DNA of 64,000 bases from Blattamonas nauphoetae (GCA_033064195.1 JARBJD010000146.1:1-64000), one strand, 5' to 3'; shown: positions 1-13,096, counted from the first letter of the stretch. Notes: a model not told the origin generated them from the letters alone. Numbers and translations are program-made.

Positions 1-3000
1 AGACTGGACGAAGTGGCATCTTTCGGAGAATTGACGAAGCAGCCATCCAACGAGAAGGACAGTGTTGACGATTCTTCGTTCCCATAAATGCACAGATCAC
101 ACTTCGGTTCGAGCAGAGTCGTTGTAGTGATCTTCTCCATCACTTTCATTGTGGCGACTGACGCTTCCTTCATTCGACGCAGTCCCAGCTCGAGCGAGTT
201 GCAGAACAGGAAGAAGTGCCCACACTTCTCAAATCCCTTTCCATCGTCGTCAATCTCAACTGGTCCTTCCAGAGCCACCAGATAAGGGAGCAGAGAGATG
301 TTGAGGCCTGTTGCTGTGTCCTCTCCCCAAAGCGACGATCCCTTCTCACGAGAGAAGCTGTTCTCCCATTTCGTTGATGTCATCGTCTTGTCCAGATTGT
401 TCCCAACAACAAACACGTCGATCTCGATTTCTGTGTCAGAGTTGGATGAATGAGAGTCGAACACGAGGTCTGTCATCAGATAATCGAAGCTGTCGGCATG
501 AACAGCGGTTGTGTTCTCAAGTTCGAGGAAGATCGCGTTAGCTTGGCCTGAACAGGTGCAGGACGTGAATGTGTTGTTGTCGAGGTGGAAGGATGTTGAT
601 TCTGTGATGATCGCAGAAATCACACCTGCCTTCTCGTTCGACGATGCAACACATGTGAAGAATGTCTGGCTCACGCTGAGACTCGAACCTGCGAGAATCT
701 GGATCAGAGTGGATGGGATGGGTGTGGAGCCTTTTTGGGTGAGTGAACAGTTCGACATTTCAAGTGAGCCTGATTGGCATTGCAGAAGAGAGGAATGCTG
801 GAATGTGGAAGGAATTTGGACAAACAGCTGCTCAATTGACATGTTCGCTTTGATCGTGAAGAGGCTGTTGGGTGTTTCCGATATCGACGTTTCTTTGATT
901 ACCATATTTTGCCCATTTCCAGCGAGTGTCGTGTCTTTGGTGAATGTCAGTTCGGCTGAATGGTCGATGGATGTTCGGAATGTCACTGTTGTGTCTGGTG
1001 TGTCTTCGATTCTCGAGTGAAGAGCAGCGAATGAAGCACATGGATACTCCGAGAAGCCACAAACCGACACATCGCACGAATCGTTCGAGATGAATACTTT
1101 TTCCCCGAGCGACGAGAAATAGAGGAAGAGTGGAACGGGAACAGGATGATCTCCTTCCTTCCCAGTAAAGTCTGCCAACGAGTCTGAAGTCTTTGTCCAA
1201 ACGAACTGAAGACATGACGAGATCACTGATTCTGACAGCATTGGGTGTGAGATGAAGATCAGATTGGCTGTCGCTTTTGGAGACGAGCAGGAAGCGAACG
1301 GTTCGGATGAGTGGGTGAGTGTGAACGTGCTACCTTCTGACAGAGTTACATCAAGAACACCAGAGCGTGTGGAATCTGTGGAGTTGCAGGAGACGAAGGA
1401 TATTTCGGAGAGAATCACTGACTGGGCGGGTTGGATGGTGGCGGAAAGGATGGAGGGAGATGTGGATGAGGAGAAAGATGTGAATGAACAGGATGTGACT
1501 GCGAGTGAGCCAGCTGTGTGGAGAGTGATCAGAGAGCGAGCGAATGATGAAACAGATGTTTGAAAGGAGAGCGATGAGATTACGAGTTTTCCATTTTTGA
1601 TTTCGAAGTGTCCCTCCGCCAACACACAGATTGGTCGTTGTCCTGTTTCACCCACAATCGAGAGAGTGATTGAGTTCGGAGTGATCCTTTCGTCCACCTT
1701 CGTCGCGTCTTGAATGTTGATCTGTTTCGAGGCATCCTCAGCTGTTCCTCTTCCAATCCCCTTTCCGATCGTCGAACAAGCAACTCCAAAATGACCGCAA
1801 TGGGCGATGTCCTTCCCTTTCTTCCCATCCACATCAACCTCACTCCCAATCTCAACCAAATAAACAAGCAACGACGAGTCAACTGAAGTCGATGAATCGA
1901 ATCCCCAAAACTTGTTCTCATCTGTCTCGGAGTTGATGAGTGGAAAGCGGGACGGAACAATGTGTGTGGCGAAGGAGGAGCCAGCGATGAAGACGAGTGT
2001 TCCAGTTGGTGCATCATTGGACGATGATTCGGTGAACGAGATTCCGCTGAAATCAAAATCCCAACTGTCCTGCTGACTGGTGCTTGAAAATGTCAGCGAG
2101 ATTAGAGGAGCGGATGACGATGTGCAGCAAGTGATTGTTGTTGAGACGAACGAAACAACGTTGAGATCGGTCTGCTCCATCCAAATCAATCCCTTCTCGT
2201 CAGTTGTGCTCAGCTTAGAAAAGATGAACTCTCAACCTCAGACTCCCTTTCACATGGAGAAGTGACGAACCAAGTGAAGTTGGAGTGTCGGTGAATGAGC
2301 AAGACATGAGTTGGAGTGAGCCAGCTGACACAGAAGCAAACGGAGAGGTTCGTTTGCCTGCTTCAAACACAAACACGATGGTGTCCAGGATGAGTTGCTG
2401 GTTCGTCGAGACAGAAAGACCTCCCGAACACTCGATCGTGACTTCCTGCTTCTCACTCTTCGATTTGATCGTCTGTTCAGCGAAGGCTGCTGCCAGCACA
2501 GTTTTGATCCTGTCTGCGTTGTTCAGGAAGGACGGCAGATTTCGTCGCTTTGAGCGAGGCAAAGCCTGATTCAATGTCCGACAAGGAAGCTGCGGGAGTC
2601 CACAATTCGGATGGACTTCTCCATTCGCATCGACATCCAACGTCGCCTCTTTCGCGGAGTGCGGGAACCAGAAGAAGAGGAGACTCTCTGCGTCCTTTCC
2701 ATCAACTTTCCCAACAAACCGTTTCTTCTCTTCGTCTGTGAAGAGACGGCTTGGAAGAGGCTCCATTGTTGTTTTGAGGAGGACGAAGGATGGCAACTGG
2801 GCTGTCGACGAGATGTCGGCTGATTCGACGAAGACAAGTGAACCAATCGCGTTTGAAGAGACAGACGAGAAGAGCGAGGAAGTGTCGAATGAAAATGACG
2901 AACCGAGTCTGAGAACGATGGCTGAGCCGAGTGAAGGATGAGAGAACTTCACGTTCTGGAAGACCGATCCTGTCAGACTGAGCGAGGCACCATCCGCGAC

Positions 3001-6000
3001 ATCAGCCAGCGAAAGGCATGTCTCGCTGAGACTGGTCACGGTTGGCGTCCCGATGTCGCATGCGGTCAGCGAGAGTTCCTGCGGAGACACGGAAAAGACT
3101 CGAAATGAGACTGGAATGATCGAGCGAGAACATCAACGAGTCGCAGGAGAGGGTGTGACCGATCTTGTTCATCGTCACAGATCCTGCCGAAGATTGAGCA
3201 ACTGTCTGTTTTCCGGAGGACGATGAAAATGTCGCTGTGGTGGTCACTTCGAGAGGAGATGATAAATTGACCTGTCCAGCAACGTTGATGTGTGTTGAGT
3301 GAATGGGAGAGTGCTGACGAGAGGGCCGAGTTGAGAGTGGAGCAGCGGAGTCGATCTGTCCCACATTCTGGATGCTCGCTCTCTTCATTGTCTGGTGTCT
3401 GACCAGCCACGACTGTTCCTGTGGGAGGGAGGAGATGGAACAGCAGCGATGATTCGAAGAATGGGTGGTCAGAGGTGAGAGAGCTGTCGCAACCAATAAA
3501 GTCCAGAAGAGGTTGAGTTGGAGTGAAAGACGACCATCCCGAAGGAGTCACGACTGTGCTGAGGAGAAGACGAGGTCACATGAACACATCGAGCTTTCCC
3601 AGAAACTGTCTGCGTGATGTCGTCGAACTTCACAGAAACGAACGAGATCGGCTGTTTCGTTGTGACGGCAATCAGAGCGTGACCAGACACAGAAAAGGAT
3701 TTGAACGACGACGACTTGATGGAGAAAGAATACTCAGTTGACGAGAATGAGACGAGAGGCACTGCAAAAGATCGCTGTCCAATCAGAAGCATCTGTTGTG
3801 TTGAAGTGGCAGTTCTGAAGGGGAGACGGGGTGTTTTGTGGATTTGATGAGAGGATGACGATACGATTCGGAGTCTGAGCAGATCAGACAAACACCATCC
3901 AATTTCAGCGAATGCGCATCGTCCTTCAGATCAAACATCCCACACCTTGCGACTGGATGGATATCCAGGTTCGTCACAGCGAGCAGTGACTTGTTTTCGA
4001 TTGTGAAGACAAACGACCCTTCCACAGCGTCTTTGTCCACCTCCAAAATCGACCTCAACACTTTCGCTGTCTTCGCATTCGTTGTTGTTGTGCCAGACAC
4101 TGTGATGTCCTGGTCCGTGATCACAATCGCCTTCTCAGTGTATGTCATATTCCACACAAATCGGATCTGCTGCGGGAAGTGTCTGCCGTCCTCGTATTTC
4201 TGTTTCAGATGCTTCACTCCGAATGTCAGTGTCGCACAGTGTGTGCCTGTCCACTTGCAGTTGTCGTCATCAGTTCCACTCGGTCCTGAAATAGGTTCAA
4301 TCACTCCCATTCACAGAAATCGAAGGCGAGGGAAGGAAATAGTGGATCGTCTCTTTGTCCTCTTCGCTGTCCCGTCCCTCAATCGCAACTCGATACATGT
4401 TGCTCAGCGACCCTCCTCCGAAGACTGGAATCTGATCCACTGTCTTTCCCGCGAAGAGAGAGGATTCGATGAAGACATCATTGCCTCTGGCAGCTGTGTT
4501 GTTCTCGAATCTCGCGTGGTTCAGTGCTGTCGTGTTGAATCTGATCGGCCTCGAATTCGTCGAAGTCCCTTTCACATAAATCGCCCCGCCTTTCCCAACC
4601 AACACACCATTTTCGTCCAACGCTGTTGCTCGACAATCACGGAAGGAAGTGGTGTAGGGAGCAATGAATTGGAACTGGATATAGTGAGAACTATCCAATA
4701 CAACAAACAAAGCTCCACCATGTTGGGCCGAGCAGTTCACAAATTCGAATGAATGGAACTGGAGTGATGTGTTCTTCGCATTCAGATAGCTTCCGTTGAC
4801 ATCTGAATGGATGTTCGAGATTGTGAGATAATCAACCTTCACTGTCCCACTGAGTGACTCAATGAATGAGCAGCCTTGAAGGGAGAGTGTTGAGTTGAAG
4901 CTAGCGCTATTCATGTGGGTAGTTCCGGCTTTGTTGATGATGAAAGGGCGGGAGAGGATGGGAGGGAGAGTTATGGTTGAGGTTGTGAGCATAAAAAGTG
5001 AAGTGGACCCATCCACGATGAACGGTGTTGTGTCAGGATCAGCAGGGAGTTGGATTTGTCCTCCAATCAATCTGAATGTGACATCTTCTCGAAGTGTGTA
5101 ACAAGAAGTTGGTGATGTAGAATTGTGCTGAATAACCAACAAACGTAGATAAGCAGTGCGATTCGAGAAAGTTGTTTCTTCCATGATGATTGGGACGTCA
5201 TTCTTGATTCTGATGTCGACCTGTGTTCCAGGCGAGACGAGATCGTTGACTGTCTGTGACACGCCTTTGAACTGCGACATGGGAAGGCCGAAATAGAAGC
5301 GAGTGTTGATTGGATGGTGGATCCCGTATTCGTGGTACCCGAAGTTCGGAATCTGAAAGTTCTGAATCTGACCGTTCAGCTGGCTGTCCACAACCAGACA
5401 ATGCGGTTTGGCGCTCACAGAACTGATTGGGCTGCTGATCGACACGAACGAGAACGGAAAGCCAGACAAAACGATGTCATTTCCGATTTGTGAAAGAGAC
5501 GACGAGGCTTTGTTTTCGGTGAAGATGAGACTCTTCAGAGTGAGTGTCGAGCTTCCCCACTTTTGTGATGAAGAAAGCACCAGTGGGACCATTCGAAGAG
5601 CAGCGAGATGCGTCGCTCATCTCAATCGACACAGAAGCACTTGTATTCACATCCAGACAGCTTCCTCCTGTCGTGCTTAGTGAAGATACGTGCATGAACC
5701 AGACTTGGTACAGAGTGAGTGATGCTGATCCATTCACAGAGACTGCAGCCGAAGTCGTCAGTGCAATTGTGTTGAACGCACACACTCGGAGTGTCGCTGT
5801 TCCTTGTGAGAACGAGAAGAGGGGGGACGGTGTGTTGCTCCAGATTTTCGATCCTGACGTCTTTCACGAGACTAGTCGCTGTGGCTGCAGAGTGGCTGAG
5901 AAGAACAGACGAGGTGTTGAGTGGCTTAAGGGAGAGCGATGTGAGTGTCAGGTTTCCATAGCTCCCAACAGTCACTCCGCCCATCTTGAGTGTTGTTGAC

Positions 6001-8066
6001 TTTGTCGAGTTCACCATCCATCCCTGTCCGACGATCTGGATTGACTTTGTGATTGTTTCATCACTGAGCGAGCAATCGCCAACAGCGACGTGGATTTGCG
6101 TGAAGATCGACTCGGCTTTCGAGACGGCTGTGGAGACGAGTGGGCAGGGATTTGATTCATCACAATCCTCTCCTGTTCTTCCTGTTTCAACAAAGAGTTG
6201 GTTAACCTTTGTCTCAATCGGAGTTGGAAAGTACTTGTTCTGGTCAGCTAAATCAGCGTTGCCGACAGCACTGTTGTAATACCCGATTTTGTTGGAAGGT
6301 GTCGACGACGTGCAACCAATCACATTGGTCTCCGTGTAGAAAGAACAATTTGGTGTCGAAGCAATGTCGTTTCCTCTGTAGTGTGCATAATCGTTGGTCG
6401 TGCTCAGCTTTTCTTTCGCCTTGTTGTTGTCGAAGTGTGTGTCCTCGAAGAAGAGATGCTGCGGATGAATCAAGTACAAAGCTCCTCCTCTCATGTCTGC
6501 CTCGTTCTGTCTGAAGACACAGCGGGAGAATGATTGATGTGCATAGCTTGTTGCAACGCTTCCCCCAAAAGCTCCAGCCTTGTTTCCTTCGAAGAGTGAA
6601 TCAGAGAGAAGACAGATTTGGTATGTGCCAGAAAATGAGAAGACAGATCCGGTTGACGATGTGGTCTGGCCTTTGAATCGACAATTGTTCACCTGAATGA
6701 ACGCAACAGAGTCAGCTGGCAAGAACGTTCGGGTTCGGGAATCTCCTTTTGGCGATTCGAAGGTGGAGTGGGTGATGTCTGTCATGACTGAATAGTACGT
6801 CAGGATCTGATTGTTTGTTTGGGCGAGTGCGTCGTTCTTGTCATATTTCACACAACATGAATCGATTGAGAGTGACTGTCTTCCTTCTGCAGCTCCTTTC
6901 AAGAACATCACTGTCACGTGGAAGTGTTGGCAGTCGATTGTGATCGAACAGCTTGTCAGTTTGACTGCTCCAGAAAGGCTGCCAATGTTGATGATGGTGA
7001 AAGAGGCGGTTTGTTCAGTCGAAGTGATGATGCAGCTGGTGAAGTGATAATGTGTGAATCCCGTCTCATTTCTGAAATATCCTGCCGATGATGTGAAGGT
7101 GTACGTTCCTGTGATGTTCTTTATTGTCGGGTCATCCGCGTTCCTTCCTGTTCGGGGATTCTCACATTCCAGCAGTGTTGAGTTGATGAGGTCGAACGAC
7201 TGCGAGTGGCCCAGAATGGATGCCACTGTCCCGTACAAAGCATCGTCCACTCGGCTCATCTCGTTTCCTGTTAAAACCTGTGTTGGACGGTGGCGAGGCT
7301 GAGAGTGAGGAACTGGTGTCGCTGTAAGATTGTGGAAATGCGATGATGTGACGATTGTTGAGAGGTGTGGAGGGGACGATCTCGAGTTGACTGTTGAAGC
7401 AATGCCACTCTCCCCGAGGAGCGAGAGAGACAAGATCGACACCGAAGCGACAGTTACAACAGCTGCAGTGGATGATGGTTGCTCAGACATGATTTCGGTG
7501 AAGGATGGAATGAGGGGCGTGCCTGTTTGGACGACACAGCTGACCAGCGTGACCGACGAGCTGGCATCAGCCAAAGAGTCTGTCGATGTGATCAAAAGCG
7601 GAGAAATGATTGTTTCGAGCTGGAACTCGATTTGGGTGAGGAGAAGCGTGGATGATTCGACAATGGCACACCGTGGGAAATCAGCTGCTCTTGTTCCAGT
7701 TGTTTGGTCTTTGATCATGTTTTTGTCGAACTGGGCATTCTGTGATTCCAGAGATAACTTGAGCGAACCGAAAGACGCCGTTGAGTTGACAATTCGGAAA
7801 ATGAACGGAGGATGTTTTGCCTCCTGATTTGTAGGCAGGTTAGGAGCGTGTTGTGTCAATTTTTGGCTAAGAAGCTTGATCACTGTGCCATTTTCTCCCA
7901 GTATTGAAATGTTTGTTGATTCAAACAGATATGCTTCGCAATTGAAGTCTGCTTTTGGTAGACGGATTTCGTTTGGGATATGTTCGAATAGGGTTTGTAG
8001 ATCTGTGCTTATTTCCGTCGAGAGAAGGAAGAGGAGCGAGACAAATGCGAATTGGAGCATGATCAC
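1..8066 (-). pseudogene. Decayed right-handed beta-helix surface-protein gene (partial)
   Basis: Reading starts at the ATG at 8066 with a hydrophobic signal peptide (residues 1-18, MIMLQFAFVSLLFLLSTE) and stays open for about 760 codons. The protein-like reading then changes frame near 5790, 5560, 4300, 3830, 3530, 3290, 3085 and 2230. From about 2230 to the window edge a single frame is open for roughly 740 codons. Each piece carries beta-helix features: runs of short Ser/Thr/Asn-rich strands, GGALYL and CVFRQNEA-type turns, and a recurring boundary motif CG(x4-6)PC(x)T/S(x3-4)A, seen in variants such as CDESNPCP, CGLPQLPCRT and CGFSEYPCAS. The same motif occurs in the neighbouring receptor genes, so this is probably a member of that family whose membrane and kinase parts lie left of the window. 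Neighbouring ORFs of 1400-2500 codons are unbroken, so decay is more likely than poor sequence, though local assembly errors cannot be excluded. Confidence 0.72.
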
Positions 8067-8149
8067 TCTTGTCTGTCGGGTTTCGGATGAACGATAATCC
8101 GATCCAACCCATTCATTCCACCTGTACCACCAAGAAGATGAACGTTGAA

Positions 8150-11100
8150 GCAGAGAATAATGTAGGATTCACAGAACAAGCAATCGTGTGTAACACGCTA
8201 TTTTAGGAAAAAAATGGTTTGTCTATGTGAATAAATCAGAACAGAATGAGAAAGTGAGTGACAGTGGGGAAAACAATCGTGAGTGATGCCAGTCAAAAAC
8301 AAAAGAAGGGTTCAAATGAAAACGGCGAGGCAGCCTCCAAGAGATCATTCATTTTGGGGATTCCTCAGTCAGGCCAAACGAGGAAGAACAGAACCAGAAA
8401 GCGAGGAGAGAAACAAACCCAAAGAAAGAAGAATGGAACAAAGATGACAGAAATCAATGAAAGGTGCTAGAAAGGACGAAATGGAGCGGGCATTCCCGTT
8501 TGAGACAGATCTAAGAAAACAGAAGTAATCGCGTAGAATTGAATGAACAGTAACGTTGTGAATGAACAGAATTGGTGAAGGCGAGAAGAGCTACTTCTCA
8601 GCGTGGAATGAGATGGGAAAGAAGAGGAATAACGTGAAGTGAAATGAAGACACAGAAATGAGAATTTGGAAATGAAGACGGACAGACAAATGCCGTTCAG
8701 CTTTCGATTGATTGTTGGGGTAGTTTCTCAGGAATGTCTTCAATCTCATCTAGCAACGTAGCAATCTCTGCCAGTTGCGGTCGCTCTTTCGGATTCGTCA
8801 CCAGACACTGCTCGATCAGTTCTCGCATCTCTGCGTTCTTCACTTGAGACAGGTCGGGCGGAACTCCTGCCACAATCTGACGAACAGCATTCACGCCATC
8901 CTGCTCACCATACGGAACAAATCCAGTCTCAATTTCCCACAACACAAGGCCAAGACTAAAAACTGACGCCTGACTCGCAATGACGTTCGTTTTCTTTTCG
9001 GCCACTTCAGGTGCCAGCCAGCGCTGACTCTCCGACGCTGGATCCTCTTTCGGGCGCTCGGTCTTCGTGTTGCGTTCAGCGTTCCCATTCCGTTCCACAT
9101 TCCCATCATCCACGTTTCCATCATCGTTCGTCTGTTGTGATTGTCGCGGTTGGTCCACTGGACGAACAATGTCCATGTTCGTTTTGAAGCACACTCGACC
9201 AGAATCGTCAAACAGAATGTTGTGAGACGACACAGCCTTCAGAATCGCTGCATCACTCGCCTTTTGAGCAATCGCCGACAATCCACTCGCAATCTGCTGT
9301 CGAACTGTCCGCTTCACCACTTCACGTCGGTTCTGAGAATGCAGTCGGTTGTAAAGTGTGTCCTTCTTCTGAGCAACAACAACCTTCACTCCATCCACAC
9401 ACACTAGCGCTTCAATGTACTCCTCCACATCAATCACACTGTCCGGAATCACTTCGTCTTTCGTTTCTCCATCGTTCGGATCCGACACAAGCGAGTTGTT
9501 CGGATTCGTGTTCAATTTGTGATCTGTCACAACAACTTCCATTTTCTCATCTTCCACTGGAACTTCTCCATCTTGCATTTCCTGCTCGTTCTCTTTCTTT
9601 TGCTTTCGGCGTCGGAGCACAACGAGAATGATGATGACCGCGAGAACAGCCAGAATCACCAGCGACACAATCAGAGGAACGAGCCACGGAACGACCTTCC
9701 CAGCTCCACGAGCCATCTTCTCCTTCGCACTCATCTTCACTGTGAATGATTGAGTTGCTTGTTCTTCCCCATAAACAATTCGGCCATCCCAATGACTCGA
9801 TTTCTCAAGCTCAGTCGATGATTCCAAAACTGAGATCAGCACTTCAGTTTCCGACGTTGAGCTCACTGAAGGATCTGACAGAGGAATTCGATGAGGTGTC
9901 ACTGGGATCGATTTGGAGTTCGATTTCGAGTCAGAGGTCTCGAAGATCTCGAATGACAATCCACAAGGAATCAACTTCGTCCCAACAATTCGAATCAAAA
10001 GAGGATCTTTCGACTTCTTCTGAGACACGGAACACTCCGAAACGGACAGCGTGGGAACGACAAAAGGCGAGAGCGACTTCTCCCCATCCATCGTCACTGA
10101 GCATTCAGACGTCGAGATCCAGTGTGATTCTTGTTGCGACGTCTCGCTCGTCTCAGTCTCCACAATCACCGATCCACTCCCAACACAACGAATGTTCCAC
10201 TGAAGAGACCGATACAGCGACGAACGAGGCGAGTTCGACGAAAACTTGCAGAAACTCACTTCCAATGTCGATCCATCCAAACTGAACACACCCTGCTGGA
10301 TGTGTGAGAAGTGGCATTCCGACGCTGAAATTGATCCTCCTTGAGCTTTCATCAATCCCGTCTCCCAACTGCACACTTCGTCAATCTCCTCGTTCAGTGT
10401 CGGTGTCGATCCATTCGAAGGACCAGTCATGTGCACATTCTCCAGTTCCACTTCCGTGTTCGTCGTTGAGAAGAGGCACAGCGACGATGACGTACAATCG
10501 ATCACAAACGACAGATGGTCCAGCTTGAAGCGCCCACCACTCAGAACGACGAGGGGAGACGAGCTGATCGCGTCGGTTGGGATTTTGATCGTTTCGGTGA
10601 ACTTCGTCGCTCTCTCAATCACCAGCGTCATCCCACTCCCCATTTCGAACGACTGCGACAGAACAGGACTTCCAGTCACCAGAATCTCCATGTCAACAAT
10701 CAACGCATCTCTGATGATTTGGAGTGCTCGGTCCACAGTTTGGCAGGGACTCGCGATTGTTCCACACGGGTTGCTTTCGGTTGCGATCCCGCCATCCACA
10801 AAGATCGCATTCACCAACAGAGACGGCTCAGAGGGTGTGGTGAGTGAGGGAGGAGTCTTGACTGTCAGCTCAACGTCAGACGAGAGATGGAGTTTGACAA
10901 TCGTGTATGTCGTGTCGAACTGGAGTGAGTCTCCACTTCCCAGTTCGATCCTCGCTGACTCTCCTTCGGTCGAGCTCTTCATCACAATCTCAAATTCGAG
11001 AGTGATTGGATCGGCATTCGAATCACTCGATTCCGCCAGAACGAGGACGAAATGCTCGGCTTCGATGAACCCAGTTCCAGTGACGACCAAAGTGCATTCC

Positions 11101-12998
11101 ATCCCATCCTCGCTCACTTGTGGATCGATCGAGAAGGCAGAGACAGGCGGAGAAATGGTGTGTGTCAGCCCAGAATTGACGATGATCGAGGCGAACATCG
11201 AATATTGCGACCCAAACACGACGACAATGTCTGAACTTGCGAGACTCTCCTCAACTGCAGGTACGGCACACGTTGCAGTGTTCGAATCTTTGACCTCAGC
11301 GGTGAATGAATACTCGATGCCATTTCGTGTCGATGATGACGATGTGACAGGTTTGAGTGAGAATTGGATATCACCAGTGAACAAGCGACCCTTCAGAGTC
11401 AACACAGTCTTGTCGGAGAAGCTTCGAGACTCGATTCCTTCGATTCGGGCTGGCTCAGGTGGGATGACGACTTCTCCAAACATATGAAGATAGAGATCAG
11501 TTCCGTAGTCATCAGTAGCTCGACTAGGTAGGTACAATCCTCCCCATTTCAGATCCACTTCATCGCTGTCGGCTTGGTAGAGAATGGCTGTAACATGAAA
11601 AGTATCTAGCATCCCAGCATTAAAGTTTATCGTCCACTCATCATATGGGCTCTGGTAGTTGGTAAGAGTGACTGCAACCTGGGGGTAATACGCATCCCTG
11701 AAGTCGAAGGATAGTACAACAGTGGATTGATCTGGAGAAGTGCTGAAAACATTCACATCCATTTGTGGGTTAATTTGGTACTGCTGAGGAACGAGGAAAT
11801 TAGTCGGAAAGAACTCGATTTGATGACCGCCAGGAACTGGTTCTTGCAGAACCACATCGACATAATCGTTGGCGAAGAAAATGCCGTCAGGTTGATAATT
11901 GACGTGAAGTTCACAGTTTCCAGACTTGTCCAGGTGAACGGTGTGAAACTCACTGTCCACAGAACGTGTGAGCTCGACGGAAAGAGAGTAGTCTTTGAGT
12001 TGTTGCGAGTTGAAGATCACCACGAAGTATCCCATATTGCCATCGTCTCTGGTGGAGACATAGATTTCCACGGCTTGGTTGGAGAGATTACTTTGGAGAG
12101 TTCGAGGAATGGGTGAGAGGAATGGAGAGGGAGAAGGAGAGTCGGTGTCTCCAATCAGACCAAACTCAGCGACATTCACGAGATCAGTCAGACACAGCTC
12201 TGAGCTTCCACTCTCAACGAAATGAACGGACGACGTCGAGTCAACAAACGAGTTCTCAATCACAACAATCGACGATCCATCGAATCCTCCACATCTCACA
12301 AACGAGACGTCAAACAGACCAATTGACCCAATCCCACTCAAAAGAAGCGTCGAAGCGCTCCCCTCGCAGCATCCACATTCACAAAACGAGCAGTCATTCA
12401 GTGTAACAGTGCGGGAGGACGAGGAGAGTGTCACGTTCAGATGGATCAGAGCGTCAGTCCCTTCAATCTTCCAAAATCCACACGAAATCAATCTCAACTC
12501 ATCACATGTCAGTTCGTCATGAGCGGAGGAGTCAGAAATGGAGGTGGATGGCGCGGGTGGCGAGTGGGGAGCAGAGAGGAGGGATGAAGGCTGGATGTTG
12601 GAGAACGACGAATTCATCCCAAAGAACGATCCAGCTGTTTCCAGTCCACACGAAATCGCTCCCCAAATGTTCCCGAAACTCCACGAAAGTTCACAATTCA
12701 CAACTTTCTGCTCCATTTTCGAGTTGTGATCAATCAATTGGGGATGGTTGGGCGTTGTCAGGTTTCGGAGAGTGCAATCACTCAATCCCACAACACATTC
12801 AAAATTTCGTTGGCCTCTCCGATTGTCCAGTGTCCCAAAGTCGAAAAGCGGACCAGTCGATTGATGAATCTCACAATCCGAGATTGAGAGGCCAATCCCT
12901 TCCAACTTCAATTGGGTCGCGATGGTGGGCATGGTGGACGACAATTGATGCCCAAAAGAAGAAGAAGAAGAAGAAGCAAGAGGACGGAGCAAATATGT
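8150..12998 (-). repeat. Left arm of large inverted duplication
   Basis: This arm matches 13632-18492 in inverted orientation at very high identity over most of its length, including the 3-prime flank of the receptor gene (the stretch 8160-8660 mirrors 17990-18480). Homology ends near 12998, where the left copy changes to unrelated sequence, and near 8150 on the other side. The arms are about 4.85 kb and separated by about 630 bp that exist only once and hold the 5-prime end of the right-hand gene. Confidence 0.9.
8697..12992 (-). CDS. Receptor-like beta-helix/IPT pseudokinase, 5-prime-truncated copy
   Basis: About 1431 codons are open. The frame continues upstream to about 13058 but holds no ATG; the first in-frame ATG is at 12932, so the true start is unresolved. 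The inverted sister gene shows that the first ~180 residues, including the signal peptide, are missing at the duplication breakpoint. The ectodomain has beta-helix-like repeats (1-310), a divergent segment (about 300-510), IPT-like repeats introduced by EPARIEGI and a boundary motif CGTIASPCQT (about 740). A transmembrane helix lies at about 1100-1122, followed by RRRK. The cytoplasmic part resembles only the C-lobe of a tyrosine-kinase-like kinase: SSHNILFD in place of the HRD loop, no DFG, then WLAPEV, SVFSLGLVLWEIETG and RPQLAEI. There is no glycine loop and no VAIK lysine, so I infer a catalytically dead receptor pseudokinase. Without a signal peptide its membrane insertion is uncertain. 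Confidence 0.8.
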   Translation of the reverse strand: MLRPLASSSSSSFGHQLSSTMPTIATQLKLEGIGLSISDCEIHQSTGPLFDFGTLDNRRGQRNFECVVGLSDCTLRNLTTPNHPQLIDHNSKMEQKVVNCELSWSFGNIWGAISCGLETAGSFFGMNSSFSNIQPSSLLSAPHSPPAPSTSISDSSAHDELTCDELRLISCGFWKIEGTDALIHLNVTLSSSSRTVTLNDCSFCECGCCEGSASTLLLSGIGSIGLFDVSFVRCGGFDGSSIVVIENSFVDSTSSVHFVESGSSELCLTDLVNVAEFGLIGDTDSPSPSPFLSPIPRTLQSNLSNQAVEIYVSTRDDGNMGYFVVIFNSQQLKDYSLSVELTRSVDSEFHTVHLDKSGNCELHVNYQPDGIFFANDYVDVVLQEPVPGGHQIEFFPTNFLVPQQYQINPQMDVNVFSTSPDQSTVVLSFDFRDAYYPQVAVTLTNYQSPYDEWTINFNAGMLDTFHVTAILYQADSDEVDLKWGGLYLPSRATDDYGTDLYLHMFGEVVIPPEPARIEGIESRSFSDKTVLTLKGRLFTGDIQFSLKPVTSSSSTRNGIEYSFTAEVKDSNTATCAVPAVEESLASSDIVVVFGSQYSMFASIIVNSGLTHTISPPVSAFSIDPQVSEDGMECTLVVTGTGFIEAEHFVLVLAESSDSNADPITLEFEIVMKSSTEGESARIELGSGDSLQFDTTYTIVKLHLSSDVELTVKTPPSLTTPSEPSLLVNAIFVDGGIATESNPCGTIASPCQTVDRALQIIRDALIVDMEILVTGSPVLSQSFEMGSGMTLVIERATKFTETIKIPTDAISSSPLVVLSGGRFKLDHLSFVIDCTSSSLCLFSTTNTEVELENVHMTGPSNGSTPTLNEEIDEVCSWETGLMKAQGGSISASECHFSHIQQGVFSLDGSTLEVSFCKFSSNSPRSSLYRSLQWNIRCVGSGSVIVETETSETSQQESHWISTSECSVTMDGEKSLSPFVVPTLSVSECSVSQKKSKDPLLIRIVGTKLIPCGLSFEIFETSDSKSNSKSIPVTPHRIPLSDPSVSSTSETEVLISVLESSTELEKSSHWDGRIVYGEEQATQSFTVKMSAKEKMARGAGKVVPWLVPLIVSLVILAVLAVIIILVVLRRRKQKKENEQEMQDGEVPVEDEKMEVVVTDHKLNTNPNNSLVSDPNDGETKDEVIPDSVIDVEEYIEALVCVDGVKVVVAQKKDTLYNRLHSQNRREVVKRTVRQQIASGLSAIAQKASDAAILKAVSSHNILFDDSGRVCFKTNMDIVRPVDQPRQSQQTNDDGNVDDGNVERNGNAERNTKTERPKEDPASESQRWLAPEVAEKKTNVIASQASVFSLGLVLWEIETGFVPYGEQDGVNAVRQIVAGVPPDLSQVKNAEMRELIEQCLVTNPKERPQLAEIATLLDEIEDIPEKLPQQSIES

Positions 12999-13096
12999 TT
13001 CTTCTCCTCCTTGATGATTGTTATCATTCCATCTAACAGAATCCTGTTTGATAATGGTTCAAACTATGGCTCAGATCAAGATTCTTAATTTGATTC

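Noticed and set aside
2200-5800. Short introns as the explanation for the frame changes in the left beta-helix gene
   Set aside because: The frame changes occur without GT...AG segments at consistent places, and protein-like sequence runs right up to the shifts on both sides.
10429-11487. 352-codon plus-strand ORF antisense to the left receptor gene
   Set aside because: It is a shadow: the matching antisense ORFs in the sister copy are broken, while the sense frame is conserved.
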